Shown here in pieces: positions 29,666 through 40,612 of a stretch of DNA of 64,000 bases. Below the pieces are notes generated by a model. That model was given only the letters and a program-made list of their open reading frames with translations. It did no database searches and was not told the DNA's origin. The stretch lies in contig QCKC01000002.1 of the NCBI GenBank assembly GCA_003215635.1, positions 1-64,000 of the forward strand. Reading direction: 5' to 3'. This stretch comes from Prochlorococcus sp. AG-409-J19. GTDB lineage: Bacteria; Cyanobacteriota; Cyanobacteriia; PCC-6307; Cyanobiaceae. Numbering within the stretch: position 1 is the stretch's first letter; each line of letters starts with the position of its first letter. Made by a program: the position numbers and the translations under genes.

Positions 29666-29911
29666 TCAATTATCTAGATCAAATATTCCTACTATCGTCC
29701 GTTCTAATTCCAATTGATGTTCCGTTGAAAAATCAGTGGCAGTTTCTTGAATATTTGGCAGAGAAGGTGTTTTGGCAGACCAATGATGACAGAAGACATA
29801 TTGGACTATTTCCTTATGGAGAGGTAATTTTCTCAAACGACACCAATCATCCACAGGTGAATGACCTGGGCCGCAATGCTGGCAACTTTTGCAAGATTCT
29901 TTCTTAGACAC
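29666..29911 (-). CDS. Cysteine-rich small protein
   Basis: 81 residues from GTG at 29911. The N-terminal half has a Cys/His cluster, CKSCQHCGPGH, then C at about 23 and FCHHW at about 40, so at least five Cys residues that could bind zinc or an iron-sulphur cluster. The C-terminal half is acidic. It is divergent from gcvT with a 125-bp spacer holding two small hairpins and convergent with speB with 35 bp between stops. Its function is unknown. Confidence 0.6.
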   Translation of the reverse strand: MSKKESCKSCQHCGPGHSPVDDWCRLRKLPLHKEIVQYVFCHHWSAKTPSLPNIQETATDFSTEHQLELERTIVGIFDLDN

Positions 29912-29950
29912 AGAAAAAGCCCTAAGAAGAACACATTAAGGACACTTCGA

Positions 29951-29994
29951 CCAGAGAACTACTCTGGCTTAGAAATCTGCGGCTTTCCTTCCGC
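29951..29994 (+). promoter_or_regulatory. Two small hairpins upstream of gcvT
   Basis: CCAGAG (29951-29956) pairs with CTCTGG (29962-29967) with a 5-nt loop, and GCGG (29979-29982) pairs with CCGC (29991-29994). Both lie in the leader side of the spacer ahead of gcvT. They do not match the glycine riboswitch pattern I know. They may be part of a 5' leader, or chance. Confidence 0.3.
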
Positions 29995-30036
29995 TTCTTG
30001 TTGCACTCCTTCAGCTAACAACACTGCTTGCTTGCC

Positions 30037-31170
30037 ATGAATTCAAAAATGCTACGCAAAACACCCCTACATGAACTAGCACTCAAAGCTGGAGGAAGAA
30101 TGGTGCCTTTTGCTGGCTGGGAAATGCCAACGCATTTTTCTGGATTAATTCAAGAACATGAAGCCGTGAGAAAAAAAATTGGATTTTTCGACATTTCTCA
30201 CATGGGAATTATAAAATTAACAGGACAAAATCCTAAAGATGCACTACAAAAACTTGTCCCTACGGACCTACATAGAATCAGTCCAGGGCAAGCATGCTAT
30301 ACTTTATTGCTTAATGATAATGGTGGCATTATTGATGATTTAATAATATATGATCTTGACTCAAATCAATCAAATGAAGAAAGTCTAATCGTTGTCATAA
30401 ATGCTTCCTGTACCACAAAAGATATTAACTGGATAAAACAACATCTGGAACCAGAAGGAATCTCTATTTGCAACTGTAACGATGATAAAGTGCTACTAGC
30501 CTTACAAGGACCACACTCTAGATCATATCTAGAAAAATTAACTAATTCATCTCTCGATAATATGCCTAATTTTAGTCACCAGAATATCAAACTAAATATT
30601 TTTCCCAATCATTGTATAGATGACATCTTCCTAGCTCGAACAGGTTATACAGGAGAAGATGGCTTTGAAATCTTGCTATCTACTAAACAAGGTCATCTTC
30701 TTTGGAATCACTTAATAGACGAAGGAGTAACTCCTTGCGGACTTGGCTCAAGAAACACATTGCGTCTAGAAGCGGGTATGCATCTTTATGGGGAGGACAT
30801 AAATGAAACTACAACTCCATTTGAAGCCGGTCTGGGTTGGTTAGTTCACCTAGAAATGCCCAAAGAGTTTATTGGCAGAAAAGCGTTAGAAAATCAAGCT
30901 GAAAAAGGACATAATTCATCTCTTGTAGGCTTAAAACTTAAAGGACGAGCAATTCCAAGAAAAGGAAATTCAATAATCCATGAAGGGAAAAAAATCGGGG
31001 AAGTCACAAGTGGAAGCTGGGCACCAACCCTAAAAGAACCAATTGCTATGGCCTATATAAATACCGAGTTGGCCAAGGCTAAAACCAAGTTGGCAATTGA
31101 GATTAGAGGTCATACCCATCCTGCTGAAATAGTTAAAAGACCTTTTTATCGAAGTTCTCAAATGAAGTAA
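30037..31170 (+). CDS. gcvT: Glycine cleavage system T protein (aminomethyltransferase)
   Basis: 377 residues from the ATG at 30037; a TTG at 30028 and an ATG at 30049 are other possible starts. It has the folate-binding layout: VPFAGWEMP and IGFFDISHMG at the N-terminus, ARTGYTGEDGFEI in the middle and LGSRNTLRLEAGMHLYG. It takes the aminomethyl group from GcvH, releasing ammonia and forming methylene-THF. The gene is 20 kb from gcvH-gcvP, so the system is genetically split. It is 68 bp before aspS on the same strand. Confidence 0.96.
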   Translation: MNSKMLRKTPLHELALKAGGRMVPFAGWEMPTHFSGLIQEHEAVRKKIGFFDISHMGIIKLTGQNPKDALQKLVPTDLHRISPGQACYTLLLNDNGGIIDDLIIYDLDSNQSNEESLIVVINASCTTKDINWIKQHLEPEGISICNCNDDKVLLALQGPHSRSYLEKLTNSSLDNMPNFSHQNIKLNIFPNHCIDDIFLARTGYTGEDGFEILLSTKQGHLLWNHLIDEGVTPCGLGSRNTLRLEAGMHLYGEDINETTTPFEAGLGWLVHLEMPKEFIGRKALENQAEKGHNSSLVGLKLKGRAIPRKGNSIIHEGKKIGEVTSGSWAPTLKEPIAMAYINTELAKAKTKLAIEIRGHTHPAEIVKRPFYRSSQMK

Positions 31171-31238
31171 AAACGCCTTAATAGAGGACATAACACAAGT
31201 TGCTATGGGAAACTCATTTTCTCCGTTAAGTTTTTCCC

Positions 31239-33059
31239 ATGCGCAGCAACTGTTGCGGCGAACTGCGCAAAGAGAATATTTCTTCGACTGTTCAGCTTTG
31301 TGGCTGGGTAGATCGTTGTAGAGATCATGGAGGAGTGATCTTTATCGATCTCCGAGACAGTAGTGGTACTGTTCAAATCACTGTTGACCCTGACCAAGGA
31401 AACGAATTATTTGCTATAGCTGAAAGCCTGAGGAATGAAACCGTTGTGCAAGTCTCTGGACAAGTACGAGCTCGACCAGCAGAAGCCTCTAATCAAAAAA
31501 TCGATACAGGAGATATTGAAGTATTAGCGAAGGATCTGAAGGTGCTGAATCATGTCAAAGGAAATTTACCCTTTACAGTTTCCATCCATGATGAAGAATC
31601 AGTTCGTGAAGAAACCCGTTTAAAACATAGATATTTAGATCTTCGAAGAGACAAGTTAAGTAAAAATCTTCGTATTCGCCATAAAACAATTCAAGCTGCT
31701 CGGAATTTTCTGGAAAAGGAAGGTTTTATTGAAATCGAGACACCAATATTAACTAAATCAACTCCAGAAGGAGCTAGAGATTACTTAGTTCCTTCAAGAG
31801 TTTCTGGAGGAGATTGGTTTGCACTTCCTCAATCTCCTCAATTATTTAAACAATTGCTCATGATTGGAGGGATGGAAAAATATTATCAAGTTGCTCGTTG
31901 TTTCCGAGACGAAGATCTAAGAGCTGATAGACAACCAGAGTTCACTCAATTAGATATAGAAATGAGTTTCATGGAACAAGAAGAAATAATTGCAATGAAT
32001 GAAAAACTGATTGTAAGCATATGGAAAACAATCAAAGGCATAGATCTACCAACTCCGTTCCCAAGAATTACATGGCATGAATCCATGGAACGTTATGGAA
32101 CAGATCGGCCAGATATTAGATATGGAATTGAAATTTGTGATGTAAGTAAAATATTCAAGAATATAGGTTTCAAAGTATTTTCAAATGCTATATCATCTGG
32201 AGGTTCAGTAAAGTGTATAACAATACCTAAAGGAAACTCTGCAATTAGCAATGTCAGAATCAAACCAGGGGGAGATATTTTTAGCGAAGCTCAAAAAATG
32301 GGAGCCGGTGGTCTTGCATTTATTAGGGTAAGAGAATCAAACGAAATAGATACGATTGGCGCAATAAAAGACAACTTAAATATAGATCAAATAAATGCTC
32401 TGATTAAACAAACTAATGCTAAGGAAGGAGATTTACTTTTATTTGGAGCGGGTGATACCAAAATTGTAAATAGAACACTAGATCGAATCAGGCAATTCCT
32501 TGCGATGGAGCTTAAATACTTACCCTCACAAGAAAGTATTAACTACTGGGGATTTATATGGGTTGTTGACTTCCCTATGTTCGATTTCAATATCGATGAA
32601 AATCGATGGGAGGCACTTCATCATCCCTTCTGTGCTCCAAATAATAAAGACTTAGGGGAAACCCCAGACGAATGGCAAAATCGTCTACCTAAAGCCCGTG
32701 CGCAGGCTTATGACCTTGTCCTAAACGGATTAGAACTTGGAGGTGGGTCTATTCGTATTCATGATGCAGCTCTGCAAAAGCAGGTTTTAGAAACAATTGG
32801 ACTATCAACGAAGGAAGCACATGAACAATTTGGTTTCCTTCTTGACTCACTTGATATGGGAGCACCACCACATGGCGGAATTGCCTTTGGACTAGATCGA
32901 ATAGTGATGTTACTAACTGGTTCGGAGTCAATCCGAGAAACAATTGCTTTCCCAAAAACTCAGCAAGCAAGATGTCTTATGACCGAGGCGCCATCAGAGG
33001 TCTCAAAACAACAGATGAAAGAAATACATGTTGCAAGTACATGGACAAATCCTAAATAG
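31239..33059 (+). CDS. aspS: Aspartyl-tRNA synthetase (bacterial type)
   Basis: 606 residues, class II. An N-terminal OB-fold anticodon-binding domain is followed by the catalytic domain with motif 2 in [18 protein letters not shown] and motif 3 in FGLDRIVML. The bacterial GAD insertion domain lies between, around residues 290-410. It charges tRNA-Asp and, in organisms with no AsnRS, may also misacylate tRNA-Asn; the sequence alone does not settle that. The start is the ATG at 31239. It runs in the same direction as gcvT and the following sigma factor gene. Confidence 0.97.
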   Translation: MRSNCCGELRKENISSTVQLCGWVDRCRDHGGVIFIDLRDSSGTVQITVDPDQGNELFAIAESLRNETVVQVSGQVRARPAEASNQKIDTGDIEVLAKDLKVLNHVKGNLPFTVSIHDEESVREETRLKHRYLDLRRDKLSKNLRIRHKTIQAARNFLEKEGFIEIETPILTKSTPEGARDYLVPSRVSGGDWFALPQSPQLFKQLLMIGGMEKYYQVARCFRDEDLRADRQPEFTQLDIEMSFMEQEEIIAMNEKLIVSIWKTIKGIDLPTPFPRITWHESMERYGTDRPDIRYGIEICDVSKIFKNIGFKVFSNAISSGGSVKCITIPKGNSAISNVRIKPGGDIFSEAQKMGAGGLAFIRVRESNEIDTIGAIKDNLNIDQINALIKQTNAKEGDLLLFGAGDTKIVNRTLDRIRQFLAMELKYLPSQESINYWGFIWVVDFPMFDFNIDENRWEALHHPFCAPNNKDLGETPDEWQNRLPKARAQAYDLVLNGLELGGGSIRIHDAALQKQVLETIGLSTKEAHEQFGFLLDSLDMGAPPHGGIAFGLDRIVMLLTGSESIRETIAFPKTQQARCLMTEAPSEVSKQQMKEIHVASTWTNPK

Positions 33060-33128
33060 ATTAAGCGGATTCGAAAGACTAGAGGGATTATTTATCAAGG
33101 CTAAAGAGATAAACACTGCTCCTTTACA

Positions 33129-34259
33129 TTGAAGAATACCCCCCATCAGAGCGGGGCCTCTCCCATTCGCCACAAAGAGAGTTCAGATCTTGTAAGAGTT
33201 TATCTACAAGATATTGGGAGAGTAAATCTGCTTACTAATGAAGAAGAAGTGCTCTTAGCAAGACTCGTCCAGCAAAGAGAGCAATTGCTCACGCAGGAAA
33301 CAAAACTGGCGACGGAAGATAATGTAATAAAAGAATTAATGATATTGGAGAAAATTCAGCAACGCGAAGCAAATCATTATTGTCATTGGCCCACCAAAAA
33401 AGAATGGGCAAAAGCATCTGGGTTAAGCGTCAAAAAATTACAAGAAAAAATAAGGCTGGGTTACAAACAATGGGGACTATTAACAGGAGTAGAACCGAAA
33501 GATATAGAAAGAAAAATGAGAGAAGGACAGAGAGCAAAAAATCAAATGATTCAAGCCAATCTAAGACTAGTTGTAGCAATAGCCAAAAAATATCAACAGC
33601 GTGGCATGGAACTTTTAGATCTAATACAAGAAGGGACAATTGGATTAGAAAGAGCCGTTGAAAAGTTTGACCCTAAAAGGGGTTTTAGATTTAGTACCTA
33701 TGCTTACTGGTGGATAAAGCAAGGAGTCACAAGGGCAATTGCCACTCAAAGTAGAAATATCCGATTACCTGTTCATATAACAGAAAAGTTAAATCGCATC
33801 AAAAAAATACAAGCAAGAATCGCAAGCGATGAAGGAAGAATTGCTTCGTTAAGTGATTTCTCCCAAGAACTAGGGATTAGCGAAGAAACTGTAAGAAAAA
33901 CACTTCTACAATTACCTCGCTCAATATCTTTAGAAAGTAAAGTCGGTAAATATGAAGATAGCCAACTACGCGATCTTCTGCCAGATACTCATGCAACACC
34001 AGAAGAAGAACTAACAAAAAACCAATTACATCAAGATTTAGAGGGTCTCTTAAAAGAATTAAGTAATAGAGAAGCAGAGGTGATAAGACTTCGCTTTGGA
34101 TTAGAAGATGACATTCCAAAAACCCTTGCAGAAGTAGGCCAGAAGATTAAATTATCTCGAGAACGAGTACGCCAAATTGAAACGCAAGCCCTCTTCAAAC
34201 TGCGACAACCCGAGAAACAATCAAGGATCTTAGAGTATCTGCAGAGTCTTGACTCCTAA
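33129..34259 (+). CDS. Group-2 (alternative) sigma-70 family factor
   Basis: 376 residues from a TTG at 33129. Region 1.2 (VRVYLQDIGRVNLLTNEEEV, about 20-40), region 2 (NLRLVVAIAKKYQQRG and FSTYAYWWIKQGVTRAI), region 3 and region 4.2 (LSRERVRQIETQALFKLRQ) are all present. It resembles cyanobacterial group-2 sigma factors, which direct RNA polymerase to stress- or nutrient-related promoters. It lacks the long N-terminal region of a primary sigma factor. A second similar gene lies at 45.85 kb. I cannot tell which genes it controls. Confidence 0.9.
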   Translation: MKNTPHQSGASPIRHKESSDLVRVYLQDIGRVNLLTNEEEVLLARLVQQREQLLTQETKLATEDNVIKELMILEKIQQREANHYCHWPTKKEWAKASGLSVKKLQEKIRLGYKQWGLLTGVEPKDIERKMREGQRAKNQMIQANLRLVVAIAKKYQQRGMELLDLIQEGTIGLERAVEKFDPKRGFRFSTYAYWWIKQGVTRAIATQSRNIRLPVHITEKLNRIKKIQARIASDEGRIASLSDFSQELGISEETVRKTLLQLPRSISLESKVGKYEDSQLRDLLPDTHATPEEELTKNQLHQDLEGLLKELSNREAEVIRLRFGLEDDIPKTLAEVGQKIKLSRERVRQIETQALFKLRQPEKQSRILEYLQSLDS

Positions 34260-34351
34260 GAGAAAACCCATGCAAAGCCTTGATCAATTGCAAATGGTTC
34301 TAAAAAGTAACTGAATTTTCCTTCTAATCCTGTATAAACGAGCTATTTTAA

Positions 34352-36036
<1,685 letters not shown>

Positions 36037-36037
<1 letters not shown>

Positions 36038-36717
36038 TGGCTACCCATCTACCGGTAGTAGAAAGTTTTCATTCCATTCAAGGAGAAGGAAAACATGTAG
36101 GCAAAAGTGCTTTTTTCATTCGCCTTGCAAAATGCACAGTTGGCTGTAATTGGTGTGACACCAAAAATTCTTGGTCAACCAATAACCACCCAGAAAAATC
36201 AGTTGAATGCTTAGCGCAAGAAACTGCTACAGCAAGAGACAATGGAGCCGCATTTGTTGTTATTACTGGAGGCGAACCACTTCATCACAATCTAAACCTT
36301 CTCTGTGATGCAATAAGAGATCAAACAAAACTAAATAATAAAAAATCAATAGCTATTCATATCGAAACTAGTGGTGTGGAAGAGCTAACGGGAAATCCAG
36401 AATGGATAACTCTTTCCCCAAAACGACACTATCCTCCCAAAACGGATCTACTTCTATCTTGCCAAGAATTAAAAATAGTAATTAATGAACCAGAAGATAT
36501 TAAGTTTGCAGAATCAATGGCAAAACTCGCAATTGAAAGAACAAATACAAATAAATTTTCATCCAGCGTCAACAAAAAAAAATTAGGTTATCCATTTCTA
36601 TTACTACAACCAGGATGGGAAAATAAACTAGGTCAAGAACTAGCATCTGATTATGTATTGCATCATCCACAATGGAGCCTAAGCTTACAAACACATAAGT
36701 GGCTTGGCATAAGATAA
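36037..36717 (+). CDS. queE: 7-carboxy-7-deazaguanine synthase QueE
   Basis: 226 residues, a short radical SAM enzyme. The cluster motif CTVGCNWC gives C33, C37 and C40. The N-terminus (VVESFHSIQGEGKHVGKSAFFIRLAKC) is typical of QueE. It rearranges carboxy-tetrahydropterin into the 7-deazaguanine base for queuosine. It overlaps pyrG by one base and is followed after 77 bp by queC, the next enzyme of the pathway. An A9 run (36574-36582) encodes part of NKKKLG. Confidence 0.95.
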
Positions 36718-36794
36718 ATTGCGCAATAAAATAGAAAAAAACTATTTATGACATTTATCTAATGTACCAAATAGCCTAAAAACTTGCTGAAGCC

Positions 36795-37466
36795 ATGAAG
36801 AAACCACTAAGTATTGCTCTACTGTCAGGAGGGCTTGACTCATCTACAGCAACAGCTTTAGCGCTAGAAGCGAATCATAATGTAATTGCCCTATCATTTG
36901 ATTATGGACAAAAACATTCAAAAGAATTAACTGCAGCCGTGAATATTGCCAAGCATCTAAATATAGAAGAACACTATATCATTGAAGTAAATCTGGCTGC
37001 ATGGGGAGGCTCATCATTAACTGACAACAAGCAAAATATTCCAATTGATGGTATCAAAAAGAATATGATTCCAAATACTTATGTGCCAGGAAGAAACACT
37101 GTTTTCATAGCTATTGGTCTCAGTCTTGCAGAAGCTAAAGAAGCTAACAACCTCTTATTAGGAGTAAATATCATGGATTATTCAGGATACCCAGATTGTA
37201 GACCTGACTATCTTCAAGCTTATCAAGATTTGGCAAATTTAAGCAGTAAGATGGGCCGCTCTGGTCAAGGAGTTCAGCTTTTGGCTCCTTTAATGAAAAT
37301 GGGCAAATTAGAAATCATTAAAGAAGCCATAAGATTAGACTTGCCAATTGAAAAAACATGGAGTTGCTATAAAGGTGAGCAACAACCTTGTGGAGTATGT
37401 GATAGCTGCAGGATTCGAGATGCTGGACTAAAACAAGCCGGAAGACTTGACTTATGTAGCTTATAA
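36795..37466 (+). CDS. queC: 7-cyano-7-deazaguanine synthase QueC
   Basis: 223 residues. The PP-loop ATPase motif is [15 protein letters not shown] at about 9-23, and the C-terminal zinc-binding Cys cluster is [18 protein letters not shown]. It turns the QueE product into preQ0 using ATP and ammonia. It lies 77 bp after queE and 3 bp before pabB on the same strand. With queE it gives the core of queuosine precursor synthesis in this window; queD and queF are not seen here. Confidence 0.96.
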   Translation: MKKPLSIALLSGGLDSSTATALALEANHNVIALSFDYGQKHSKELTAAVNIAKHLNIEEHYIIEVNLAAWGGSSLTDNKQNIPIDGIKKNMIPNTYVPGRNTVFIAIGLSLAEAKEANNLLLGVNIMDYSGYPDCRPDYLQAYQDLANLSSKMGRSGQGVQLLAPLMKMGKLEIIKEAIRLDLPIEKTWSCYKGEQQPCGVCDSCRIRDAGLKQAGRLDLCSL

Positions 37467-37469
37467 ATC

Positions 37470-38786
37470 GTGATTGCTCTACATCGAAAACTCTGTAATT
37501 GGAAACCACCAGAATTACTTGTCAATCAAATTGTCAAGAGATGGGGAGACGAAGGTTTAATTTGGCTTGATGGAGAAGGCAGCACACTTGGACGATGGGT
37601 AACTATCGCAGTTAATCCAATAGAAACAATCTGTTGCCATGAATTATCGAATCAATCTGAAAATCCATTTACTCTCCTCAAACAACTTCCTCCAGGACAT
37701 TGGACCGGCTGGCTTAGCTACGAGGCCGCAAAATGGATAGAGCCTTCTATCTCATGGCAATCAGATAAAATGGCAATATTGTGGCTTGCACATCATGATC
37801 CAATATTTAAATTTGATCTAGATAAACAAGAACTCTGGCTAGAAGGAACTCAGCTATCTGATTTAGAAAGTATAGCTAAATGGATTAATAACGAAAAAAA
37901 TTATGATTTAGAACAAAGCAACAAAAATATCGAATTATCTGTCCCGCTAGATTCCTGGTATTGGCACACGGAAGAAGATGAATACATGAAAAGAGTTCAG
38001 AGACTTAAAAGATTAATTTCTGAAGGGGATATCTTTCAAGCTAATCTAAGTTGTTGTTGTACATATAAACTTAACTCTAAAATAAATATTATAGATACCT
38101 TCAAGAAATTGCGCCGCAAATCACCTGCTCCCTTTGGAGGACTAATTATAGGTAATAAGAATGCTAAAGGTGAAGCAATCCTATCTACATCTCCTGAAAG
38201 ATTCCTCAAAGTAACACCCAAAGGCAAAGTAGAAACAAGACCCATTAAAGGCACAAGACCTCGTAATAAAGACAAAAAAAAAGATGCCCAAATGGCAATT
38301 GAACTTATTTGCAGTGAAAAGGACCGCGCAGAAAATATTATGATTGTTGATCTATTAAGGAACGATCTAGGTAAAGTTTGCACACCTGGTTCAATTAAAG
38401 TTTCGGATCTATTAAATCTAGAAAGTTTTCAACAAGTGCATCATTTGACTTCCGTTGTTGAAGGTCAATTGAGAACGGATAAAAGCTGGGTTGATCTATT
38501 AGAGGCCTGCTGGCCTGGAGGTTCAATTACTGGGGCACCTAAATTAAGAGCATGTCAACGTTTAAGCGAACTTGAACCAATTGCTAGAGGTCCCTATTGT
38601 GGCTCGCTAATTAATATCGATTGGGAAGGAAAGTTTGATAGTAATATTCTAATAAGGTCATTAATACTCAAAGATTCAACACTAAGAGTTAATGCAGGAT
38701 GTGGAATTGTTGCAGATTCAGATCCTGAAACGGAAATGAAAGAACTTAGGTGGAAATTAAATCCAATTATAGAGGCTTTACAATGA
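37470..38786 (+). CDS. pabB: Aminodeoxychorismate synthase component I (PabB-like)
   Basis: 438 residues from GTG at 37470. The chorismate-utilising domain carries ISEGDIFQANLS, SPERFLKV, RPIKGTRPRN and GSITGAPKLRACQ. This is the PabB/TrpE family; the close spacing to a pabC-like gene, and the absence of a TrpG partner nearby, favour aminodeoxychorismate synthase for p-aminobenzoate and folate. Assignment against anthranilate synthase is therefore from context. A run of nine A bases (38274-38282) codes for Lys residues. Its stop overlaps pabC by 4 bp. Confidence 0.88.
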   Translation: MIALHRKLCNWKPPELLVNQIVKRWGDEGLIWLDGEGSTLGRWVTIAVNPIETICCHELSNQSENPFTLLKQLPPGHWTGWLSYEAAKWIEPSISWQSDKMAILWLAHHDPIFKFDLDKQELWLEGTQLSDLESIAKWINNEKNYDLEQSNKNIELSVPLDSWYWHTEEDEYMKRVQRLKRLISEGDIFQANLSCCCTYKLNSKINIIDTFKKLRRKSPAPFGGLIIGNKNAKGEAILSTSPERFLKVTPKGKVETRPIKGTRPRNKDKKKDAQMAIELICSEKDRAENIMIVDLLRNDLGKVCTPGSIKVSDLLNLESFQQVHHLTSVVEGQLRTDKSWVDLLEACWPGGSITGAPKLRACQRLSELEPIARGPYCGSLINIDWEGKFDSNILIRSLILKDSTLRVNAGCGIVADSDPETEMKELRWKLNPIIEALQ

Positions 38787-39613
38787 ATCTACATAATAAC
38801 GAGGTTGCATGGATTGCAGGTGAATGGGTTTCTAGCAGTGACTTTAAAATTCCAATTTGTGATCGTGGACTTAAACTTAGTGATGGAATATTTGAAACTA
38901 TTTTGATTTTAAAAGGATCTCTTATCCTTTTTTCTAAACATATAGATAGATTAAATAATAGTGCGAAGATACTGGGATTGCCATCACCTCCAGGGAAAAT
39001 ATTCATACACAACCTTGTAATGGAAGGAATTAAAAATCTAGGAATAGAGAATAAGAATGGCATATTACGGTTAAATTGGAGCAGAGGTAATTCCACAAGT
39101 CGAAACATATATAGTTTGGAAGCAGAAGAAAATCTTCCACGTTTCTGGATGGAAATTAGATCTGGCGACCCATCTTTTGATCCAATTTCCACACTAATCA
39201 GTAAGTATGAAAAAAGAAATCTATATAGTCGACTGAATCAATGTAAAACATTTGCATATAATCAATCAATACAAGCAAAAAGAGAAGCAAAATTATCTGG
39301 ATTCGATGATGCTTTACTTGAAAACACAAATCATGAGATCTGTTGTGGGACAACAGCTAATCTTATTGTAAAAAGAGGGGATCAATTTCTAACACCTCCC
39401 TTATCGAGTGGATGCTTACCTGGAGTTATGAGGCAGAAAGGGATAGATCTAAAAATCATTAGAGAGTCAAAACTAACTTCATATCCAGAAAAGAACGATC
39501 AGTGGATTCTACTAAATAGTCTTAGTTGCCGGCCAATCAGACAGGTAAATAATTGTTATCTAGAAGTATATAAAGAGACAAAAAAATTCTGGCTAGATTT
39601 AATCAATCACTAA
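38783..39613 (+). CDS. pabC: Aminodeoxychorismate lyase-like (class IV aminotransferase fold)
   Basis: 276 residues from the ATG at 38783, which overlaps the pabB TGA; an upstream in-frame start is only a read-through of pabB. The likely PLP lysine is K155 in NQCKTFAYNQSIQAKREA, with ALLENTNHEICCGTTANL as the cofactor-binding stretch. PabC releases pyruvate from aminodeoxychorismate to give p-aminobenzoate. Related D-amino-acid and branched-chain aminotransferases share the fold, but the coupled pabB gene supports PabC. Confidence 0.87.
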   Translation: MNLHNNEVAWIAGEWVSSSDFKIPICDRGLKLSDGIFETILILKGSLILFSKHIDRLNNSAKILGLPSPPGKIFIHNLVMEGIKNLGIENKNGILRLNWSRGNSTSRNIYSLEAEENLPRFWMEIRSGDPSFDPISTLISKYEKRNLYSRLNQCKTFAYNQSIQAKREAKLSGFDDALLENTNHEICCGTTANLIVKRGDQFLTPPLSSGCLPGVMRQKGIDLKIIRESKLTSYPEKNDQWILLNSLSCRPIRQVNNCYLEVYKETKKFWLDLINH

Positions 39614-39616
39614 CTA

Positions 39617-40405
39617 TCAAAAAGAAATCGGCATCGTTACATTCGCAGGAGAAGGCGCGCAATCAATAAGCTGGAAATTAACAACAGAACCTATCACAAT
39701 TACAGAAGGCGTAATAAATTCCAACCTATTGACTTCATTAACAAGTTCCATAAGCTTTGCCTTAATATAGCGTTGGCCAATCACAGTTCCCTGCTGAATA
39801 ACTACTGATGGAGTATCCGAAGCCAAACCACCTGCAATTAATTCTCGGACAATATAGTCAAGATTATGAACACCCATATAAATTACCAATCCATCTGATG
39901 CTTTTGCTAATGCTCTCCAGTTAACCGACGGTCTCCTTTTATCAATACCTTCATGGCCGGTAACAAAGGTAATTGAAGATCCCGCTAATCTATGAGTTAC
40001 TGGTATACCTAAATAAGCTGGCACTGCTATTCCTGCCGTTATACCTGGAACAATTTGAACGGTTACTCCTTTTTTATTTAGGAAAGCAGCCTCCTCTGCT
40101 CCCCGGCCAAATAAAAAAGGATCACCGCCTTTTAGTCGAACAACACATGAATGAGATTGAGCCATCTCGAACAAAAGATTATTTGTCTTGAACTGAGGAA
40201 CTGAATGATGACCACGTCTTTTGCCTACAAAATGTCTAACACAAGTTTTTGGAACAAAATCTAATAATTCTTGTGGAATTAAAGAGTCATAAACTATCGC
40301 GTCACATCTGGAAAGAAGGTTCATTGCTTTAACTGTCAATAAATCGGGATCCCCTGGACCTGCCCCAACTAAATAAACCGTTCCAAGTTCAGCATCTTTA
40401 TTCAT
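39617..40405 (-). CDS. cobA: Uroporphyrinogen-III C-methyltransferase
   Basis: 262 residues, with the tetrapyrrole methylase pattern YLVGAGPGDPDLLT at about 10, VRLKGGDPFLFGRGAEEA and PGITAGIAVPAYLGIP. It methylates uroporphyrinogen III twice to precorrin-2, the branch point to sirohaem and cobalamin. There is no fused CysG oxidase/ferrochelatase domain, so it is the stand-alone methylase. Upstream lies a consensus NtcA box with a correctly spaced -10 element, so it is probably activated under nitrogen stress. It is divergent from the TrpD-like gene. Confidence 0.94.
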   Translation of the reverse strand: MNKDAELGTVYLVGAGPGDPDLLTVKAMNLLSRCDAIVYDSLIPQELLDFVPKTCVRHFVGKRRGHHSVPQFKTNNLLFEMAQSHSCVVRLKGGDPFLFGRGAEEAAFLNKKGVTVQIVPGITAGIAVPAYLGIPVTHRLAGSSITFVTGHEGIDKRRPSVNWRALAKASDGLVIYMGVHNLDYIVRELIAGGLASDTPSVVIQQGTVIGQRYIKAKLMELVNEVNRLEFITPSVIVIGSVVNFQLIDCAPSPANVTMPISF

Positions 40406-40465
40406 AAACCAAGTCTAATAAATGTGTGATAAAAAGAAGAAAGGATCCAACAAGGTAGATTAACA

Positions 40466-40509
40466 AGACTAGTTTGATTAAAATAATTTTTACTGTAAAA
40501 ATAAATACA
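40466..40509 (-). promoter_or_regulatory. NtcA-activated promoter of cobA
   Basis: TGTA-N8-TACA sits at 40494-40509, a perfect match to the NtcA consensus. On the minus strand, 22 nt after it, lies TAGTCT (40471 down to 40466), matching the -10 form TAN3T used by NtcA-type promoters. The spacing is that of activating class II sites. The predicted start of transcription is near 40459, about 55 nt before the cobA ATG at 40405. The plus-strand side has no matching -10 at this distance. Confidence 0.8.
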
Positions 40510-40513
40510 TAAA

Positions 40514-40529
40514 CCAGCATTAGTGCTGG
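40514..40529 (+). repeat. Perfect inverted repeat next to the NtcA box
   Basis: CCAGCA-TTAG-TGCTGG, a 6-bp stem with a 4-nt loop. It sits 4 bp beyond the NtcA box on the side of the TrpD-like gene. It could be an operator or an RNA hairpin in that gene's leader. No T-tract follows, so it is not an obvious terminator. Confidence 0.55.
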
Positions 40530-40612
40530 AATCATGATTTATAAGTAATTACCTGCAAAAATTAATACAAATAACCTTATGTCCCATTATTTTAAGACAT
40601 AAATACCTACCC

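Noticed and set aside
29912-30036. Glycine riboswitch before gcvT
   Set aside because: The spacer is short and its two hairpins do not match the glycine aptamer pattern.
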